The notes beneath the pieces are model-generated. The model searched no databases. It saw only the letters and a list, made by a program, of their open reading frames with translations, and had not been told where the DNA came from. A stretch of 64,000 nucleotides of DNA, taken from positions 496,001-560,000 of the forward strand of contig NZ_QLLL01000002.1 of NCBI RefSeq assembly GCF_003259335.1, read 5' to 3'. Below are positions 59,785 through 64,000 of this stretch, piece by piece. The position numbers were made by a program, and so were the translations under genes. Each line of letters begins with the position of its first letter. The first letter of the stretch is position 1. Source of the stretch: Chitinophaga skermanii (lineage in GTDB: Bacteria > Bacteroidota > Bacteroidia > Chitinophagales > Chitinophagaceae).

Positions 59785-61002
59785 ATGAAAAACCTTTTCG
59801 TCCTTTTAGCAGCCGGCTTGACTGTTTCGCTATTTGCATGTTCAACAGATGACGACATCGACAATGAACCCAAATATCCACCTGTAGAAACAAAAGATCC
59901 CAATAGTAAATACAAACCGGCCTTTGCTGGTCAAACCAGGGCTGCTGGCGTTAAAACCACCACCCAATTAAGCGTAAAAACTATAACATCGGGCTTAACA
60001 TCACCTTGGGCTGTTAAAAGCTTGCCAGATGGCAGGTTATTGGTAACGCAGAAAACAGGTACCATGCGTATTGTAGATACAGCAGGTACATTAAGTGCCC
60101 CTATTACGGGCTTGCCAGCCGTCAATGCAAATGGGCAAGGTGGCTTATTGGGATTAGCTATCGATCCTCAATTTACCACTAACCGCATGGTGTACTGGGT
60201 ATTCTCCGAAAATGTAGCAGGTGGTACTGTAACAGCCGTCGCAAAAGGTCGTTTAGCGAATGATGAAAAAACGATTGAAGGGGCGACTGTTATTTACAGG
60301 GCCAACCCAGCCTACAATGGCACTTTGCACTATGGCGGCAGAATTATTTTTGATCCCCAAGGAAATTTATTTGTGAGTACGGGCGAACGTTCCGATTTAG
60401 CTACCCGCCCACTCGCGCAATCTGTTACAGCTGCATTAGGTAAAGTATTACATATTACAAAAGAAGGGCAAGCCGCACCCGGTAATCCTAACTTCGGCAC
60501 AGAAGCTTTACCAGGATTATATTCCATCGGTCATAGAAACGTACAAGGCTTAGCTTTACACCCAACTACAGGTGATTTATGGGAAGGTGAATTTGGCCCG
60601 CTTGGTGGTGATGAAGTAAACCGTATCCAACCAGGCAAAAACTACGGTTGGCCTATTATAACATATGGATTGGAATATTCGGGCAAGCCCATTGGCGACA
60701 CCATCCAACAAAAAGATGGTTTAGAACAACCCATCTATTATTGGGACCCAGTTGTGTCGCCTAGTGGCATGACTTTCTACACAGCGGATCGAATCCCAGA
60801 ATGGAAAAATAACCTATTCTTGGGTGCATTAAGTGGTATGCATATTGTTCGCTTAGTAATTGCCAATAACAAAGTAGTTGGTGAAGAAAGGTTATTAGCC
60901 GGCGAGGGACAACGTTTCCGCGATGTAACCCAAGGAAATGACGGGGCTTTATATGCCGTTACCGATCAAGGTAGATTATATCGAATCGACAAAGCAAACT
61001 AA
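59785..61002 (+). CDS. PQQ-dependent-type sugar dehydrogenase (YliI/Asd family) lipoprotein
   Basis: The 405-residue protein has a lipoprotein signal (MKNLFVLLAAGLTVSLFAC). The six-bladed propeller is recognised by TSPWAVKSLPDGRLLVTQKTG split across blades, NGQGGLLGLAIDPQF, HYGGRIIFDPQGNLFVSTGE, YSIGHRNVQGLALHP and EGEFGPLGGDEVN. Soluble aldose dehydrogenases of this group oxidise sugars with PQQ and calcium; a PQQ pathway is not visible here, so cofactor supply is unknown. Located in the periplasm or at the outer membrane. Confidence 0.9.
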   Translation: MKNLFVLLAAGLTVSLFACSTDDDIDNEPKYPPVETKDPNSKYKPAFAGQTRAAGVKTTTQLSVKTITSGLTSPWAVKSLPDGRLLVTQKTGTMRIVDTAGTLSAPITGLPAVNANGQGGLLGLAIDPQFTTNRMVYWVFSENVAGGTVTAVAKGRLANDEKTIEGATVIYRANPAYNGTLHYGGRIIFDPQGNLFVSTGERSDLATRPLAQSVTAALGKVLHITKEGQAAPGNPNFGTEALPGLYSIGHRNVQGLALHPTTGDLWEGEFGPLGGDEVNRIQPGKNYGWPIITYGLEYSGKPIGDTIQQKDGLEQPIYYWDPVVSPSGMTFYTADRIPEWKNNLFLGALSGMHIVRLVIANNKVVGEERLLAGEGQRFRDVTQGNDGALYAVTDQGRLYRIDKAN

Positions 61003-61010
61003 CAAATATG

Positions 61011-61048
61011 GCGGCATCTTATACGAATGTAAGATGCTGCTTTTTTTA
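61011..61048 (+). terminator. terminator after the sugar dehydrogenase gene
   Basis: GCGGCATCTTA and AAGATGCTGC form a stem (one G-T) around about 8 bases, followed by seven T. Confidence 0.9.
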
Positions 61049-61071
61049 TACCTGCTAGCAAAGTAACTTCG
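61041..61071 (+). promoter_or_regulatory. promoter overlapping the preceding terminator
   Basis: TTTT, 19 bases, TAACTTCG lies 15 bases before the next ATG; each element has one mismatch. The -33 part is the T-run of the terminator. Confidence 0.4.
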
Positions 61072-61085
61072 CCCAAAACCTATTC

Positions 61086-61634
61086 ATGTTATTTCCCCGC
61101 TACCTCCTATTCCTTCTTCTTTCCTTTACTGCTATAACATCTTACGCCGGTGGCCTTTCAGCATGGAGTGAAAAAACACCTTTCAATCATATCATCGAAC
61201 ATGATGGCACAGCAGGCGGTTGGGTTAGTCTTTATTTGGATACTACTACTGTCAACTTCAAAAACTTTTACTTTTATAAAACGTACCTTATCGCTTACGA
61301 TGATTCGTTACAATACATCATCAACGAAAAAACGAGTACCGTTCAACAGTTTCACAATGAAACAGCATGGAAAGCAGCCTTAAAAGAACAAAGTTTGGAA
61401 CCTATTTGGAAAAGAGAATACAACAGTAATTATGGCACCGATAAATTGGCAGTCATCTTCTTCTTAATTTTCGTTCCATTCCCCTTGTTGTTGCCGATAT
61501 TTTGGTTGGTTTGTATCGTAAGTTTGGCATTACCTTCCCGGAAGATGTGGGTATTTAGAAAACATTTCAGCTGGGTATACCCGGCCGTGATTTTATGGGC
61601 GTTATTGAGTGATTGGGTACCACAGAGTTTTTAA
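61086..61634 (+). CDS. hypothetical membrane-anchored protein
   Basis: The 182-residue protein has a signal peptide (MLFPRYLLFLLLSFTAITSYAG), a periplasmic domain of about 100 residues (WVSLYLDTTTVNFKNFYFYKTYL, TSTVQQFHNETAWKAALKEQ) and two hydrophobic segments near the end (AVIFFLIFVPFPLLLPIFWL; WVYPAVILWALLSDWV). I do not recognise a family. It lies between the sugar dehydrogenase gene and a facing T9SS protein gene. Confidence 0.7.
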   Translation: MLFPRYLLFLLLSFTAITSYAGGLSAWSEKTPFNHIIEHDGTAGGWVSLYLDTTTVNFKNFYFYKTYLIAYDDSLQYIINEKTSTVQQFHNETAWKAALKEQSLEPIWKREYNSNYGTDKLAVIFFLIFVPFPLLLPIFWLVCIVSLALPSRKMWVFRKHFSWVYPAVILWALLSDWVPQSF

Positions 61635-61644
61635 TGTTCGAAAT

Positions 61645-61682
61645 AAAAAAGCCTGGTACCACAGATGCGGTACCAGGCTTTC
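61645..61682. terminator. bidirectional terminator between convergent genes
   Basis: AAAGCCTGGTACC and GGTACCAGGCTTT are perfect 13-bp arms around 8 bases, preceded by A-run and followed by T-rich sequence. Confidence 0.9.
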
Positions 61683-61703
61683 GTATAAGTAAAGTTCAAT
61701 CGC

Positions 61704-63614
61704 CTATTGCAATGACTTTTGTAGTTTAAATTGTTTCTTGTAATTATTGGCCGAGATATTGAGTACGTAAAATCCTGGTGGCAACTTAGCAGCATCAATT
61801 TTATACCTGCTTTGTTGGGATTTAAAACTAACGCGTGCTTGCGCACGGCCATTTATATCGTACAAAGTGGCTACATGTGATGTTACGTTGGCCGGTAAAG
61901 AGTAATAGATTTCTTGCTGGAATGGATTCGGGAAAGCTGCAATACCTAGGGCTTTTTCATCTGAAGCAACTTCTTCCATTTTACGACCCGTTGCTACTGT
62001 ACTAGAACCAACTACAGGCCCCACAATGCTGAAATTGAATTTTTCCCAGCCTCCGATGGTTGTACGCGTACAAGTCATATCAGCTGCACCATTTTCAGAA
62101 GACACATAGAATCCATTATTACCACGTAACGAAATAGTGCCATCACTGTTTTGTATCCAATCGAATAGCTCGGTAGCACCAGCGGCAGTGCGGTTACATG
62201 TAATAGCCGTGGCCCCGTTTTCGGATGACACATATTTACCCATACTACGTAAGGCAATTTTTCCTCCGGTAGCAGATAGTACGCTAAATTGTTCCCAGGT
62301 TTGCGGGGCTGTTCTTGTGCAACGCATAGCTTGCGTACCATTTTCACCACTTACATACAAGTTATTATTACCTCTTAACGTAATAACCGAGCCTACCGGC
62401 GCTACTGGGTTGGCTGATGCAAATGATATCCAATTTAAGTTAAAGCCTCCTGTAACTACTTGCAAACGCAATGTTTGTTCGCCTGCAGCTAAAGTGGCTG
62501 TGGTATTTACAGTAGTCCAAGTTTGCCACGCACCTGTTACTGGCAGTGTTGTAGTAGCCAACACCGTATTTCCATTTTTCAATTGAATAGAACCTGCTGT
62601 TGTTTGTGCTGCTACGCGGTATTGAATGTTATACGTACCGGCTGTTTGTACATTTACTTTATAGTCTAACCAATCTCCAGCATCTGTATAACCTACGTTT
62701 AACCCTCCCCCGGTATCGGTAGTTGTTTCTGTTTGAATACCACTCATGGAAGTGTAGTTTTCTGCTTGAACTGTTCCAGGAATTGGAATAGCCGGAGTAG
62801 GACCAGTTGGCACACCACCTAACCAAAGCAAGCCATCAATTATAAACTTGTTTTGTGTAGCACTTGCAAAAGTGGATGATTTGCCGGTATTGGTCGCGTA
62901 GTTCATGTCGTTATGCCCAAAGTTGGCATACAACATCTTGTAGTTTTTGTTTGTCCAGATTACTGGATAGTAACCGCTGTACCAAGATTGATTGGGATCG
63001 GTACCTAATGGAAAACTAGAAGGATCGATGGAACATAGAATGCTGATGTTACTGTTGTTACGCAAATCGTTGCTCCATGCATACCATTCGCTAACGGCGC
63101 TGGTAAAGGTAGTAGGAAGTTGTTGGGTACTAGGGTGATTTTGGTTTTCACAACGTAACACAGCTGTTGTTGGACCCCAAGTATTACTTTGAAAATTACC
63201 CGACCCGAGGAAGGTATTGTTATACCAGCTCCAAGCATTTGCGTTCGTCGTAAAGGCACATACGTGGAAACCCATCCAAGCACCTCCATTTTGCATATAG
63301 GTTTGGAAGGCTGCCCGTTGTGTAGCATTCGTAGGAGCATCATCTAAGAAAAGTACGACCTGGTATTGCGACAAGAACGTTGCATTTAGGTTGTTCCAGT
63401 TAGTGGTTGATTCATAAGAAAAATTGTACTGGGCTGCCATCTGCGGAAACCATTGGTTAGCCTCTTGCACAAAGTTAATGTGCGCGGCATCCCAAGTGCC
63501 ATTATAAAAGGCTATAACTTTGAAACGAGGCGTTTGCGCCTGTACACCTAAATACGATAGTAGTATAAGGCATAGAAGAGCCATACATCTGTAGGCTTTT
63601 TTGAAAAGGGGCAT
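61704..63614 (-). CDS. secreted ThuA-like, CBM6, fascin-like protein with T9SS sorting domain
   Basis: The 636-residue protein has a signal peptide (MPLFKKAYRCMALLCLILLSYLGVQAQ). Order of parts: a ThuA-like domain (about 30-270: FKVIAFYNGTWDAAHINFV, GAWMGFHVCAF, WTNKNYKMLYANFGHND), a CBM6 module (about 285-400: VQAENYTSMSG, GGLNVGYTDAGDWLDYKVNV), three fascin-like repeats (about 405-530: ITLRGNNNLYVSGENG, IALRSMGKYVSSENG, ISLRGNNGFYVSSENG) and a T9SS sorting domain (AAFPNPFQQEIYYSLPA to FKLQKSLQ). It should be exported through the type IX system and bind carbohydrate at the surface. The function of ThuA in it is unknown. An ATG five codons upstream is also possible. Confidence 0.85.
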   Translation of the reverse strand: MPLFKKAYRCMALLCLILLSYLGVQAQTPRFKVIAFYNGTWDAAHINFVQEANQWFPQMAAQYNFSYESTTNWNNLNATFLSQYQVVLFLDDAPTNATQRAAFQTYMQNGGAWMGFHVCAFTTNANAWSWYNNTFLGSGNFQSNTWGPTTAVLRCENQNHPSTQQLPTTFTSAVSEWYAWSNDLRNNSNISILCSIDPSSFPLGTDPNQSWYSGYYPVIWTNKNYKMLYANFGHNDMNYATNTGKSSTFASATQNKFIIDGLLWLGGVPTGPTPAIPIPGTVQAENYTSMSGIQTETTTDTGGGLNVGYTDAGDWLDYKVNVQTAGTYNIQYRVAAQTTAGSIQLKNGNTVLATTTLPVTGAWQTWTTVNTTATLAAGEQTLRLQVVTGGFNLNWISFASANPVAPVGSVITLRGNNNLYVSGENGTQAMRCTRTAPQTWEQFSVLSATGGKIALRSMGKYVSSENGATAITCNRTAAGATELFDWIQNSDGTISLRGNNGFYVSSENGAADMTCTRTTIGGWEKFNFSIVGPVVGSSTVATGRKMEEVASDEKALGIAAFPNPFQQEIYYSLPANVTSHVATLYDINGRAQARVSFKSQQSRYKIDAAKLPPGFYVLNISANNYKKQFKLQKSLQ

Positions 63615-63911
63615 GTTGTGTGGAAACATGGAATTAAAGGTTTAAGTGATTATAAAACGTGGAATGGCTCAATAGTATAAGACCGGCTCAACAATACCGG
63701 TTGCAGCAATGTAGTATTACTCCCCTGCTTCAAGCAGGCACATGTGAAAATGAATAATTACGCGAATAATTGATAACTCGAAAGGTAAACTTATAAAAAA
63801 GAACTGCCGTAATTTTTCAATGTTTTACCTTTACAAATTGTATTTGAACAAGTTTTTGTTAGGGGAAAGCTCTTCATACCGTGAAACAATTATAAAAGAT
63901 ACAATAGTCAA

Positions 63912-64000
63912 ATGAAAATTGCAATAGTTGGTACACATCAAGTCGGAAAAACTACATTAGCGCAAGCAGTACATGCTGAACTACAAGACTATACCCTACT
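63912..64000 (+). CDS. P-loop ATPase/kinase, N-terminal end only
   Basis: The first 29 codons before the window end read MKIAIVGTHQVGKTTLAQAV and so on, a Walker A loop (GTHQVGKTT) right at the N-terminus, as in small AAA-type or NadR-like nucleotide kinases. The rest is outside the window. The 282 bases before it, shared with the divergent T9SS gene, hold no other gene; no clear promoter was found. Confidence 0.6.
   Translation, partial: MKIAIVGTHQVGKTTLAQAVHAELQDYTL

Overview
The window looks like a chromosomal stretch from a member of the Bacteroidota, most likely the family Chitinophagaceae. The taxonomic signs are a SusC/SusD locus driven by an ECF sigma/FecR pair, a type IX secretion C-terminal domain, many lipoproteins with a short lipobox, DUF4843 and PKD-like lipoproteins, genes with no clear Shine-Dalgarno site, and promoters of the Bacteroidota type (TTTG, about 19-20 bases, TAnnTTTG). 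I see no insertion sequence, phage, plasmid or CRISPR feature. Both ends cut through a gene.

Layout. 1-7.9 kb: housekeeping and stress genes (cut phosphotransferase, diadenylate-cyclase-domain protein, VOC/VF530 pair, secreted Nudix-like protein, YhcH, BCCT osmolyte transporter plus universal stress protein, outer-membrane barrel). 8.2-19.6 kb: a complete class I lanthipeptide locus with a divergent AraC-like regulator, six small double-glycine precursors, LanC, full-length LanB, a C39-peptidase ABC exporter and an HlyD adaptor. 19.8-29.8 kb: assorted metabolism and regulation, including a HipA-type kinase/DUF3037 pair, a GlxA-like regulator, tRNA-Lys, a Crp-like regulator, an erythromycin-esterase homologue and an alpha/beta hydrolase fused to a monooxygenase domain. 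29.9-42.9 kb: one nutrient-acquisition locus on the minus strand: sigma, FecR, SusC, SusD, DUF4843 lipoprotein, PKD-like lipoprotein, TlpA thioredoxin and a large zinc metalloprotease. 43-54.7 kb: small regulators and enzymes (GNAT/MarR, ArsR/SRPBCC, AraC/FAD monooxygenase, serine hydrolase, XRE-pentapeptide fusion, response regulator). 54.8-57.7 kb: a rhodanese/TlpA/ArsR-rhodanese/MFS sulfur-redox module. 58-64 kb: PAS-LuxR regulator, DUF3667 membrane protein, PQQ-type sugar dehydrogenase, ThuA/CBM6/fascin-like/T9SS protein and the start of a P-loop ATPase gene.

How the genes work together. In the lanthipeptide locus LanB should dehydrate Ser/Thr of the six cores, LanC should close thioether rings onto the Cys, and the C39 exporter should cut after Gly-Gly and pass the product through HlyD to an unlinked outer-membrane channel. 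Three cores share exactly one Cys/Thr scaffold (C-x-T-x3-[ST]-C-x-T-x3-T-x3-C-x2-C), so the array looks like a combinatorial family on one ring plan. In the sulfur-redox module two 24-bp inverted repeats of the same design sit before the rhodanese operon and before the MFS gene, which suggests a small regulon of the ArsR-rhodanese protein.

Outside genes, the most unusual signal is a set of intergenic tandem arrays with a period of exactly, or nearly, 11 bp at three places. Two of them share the unit CATTGGAAGAA although they lie 11 kb apart.
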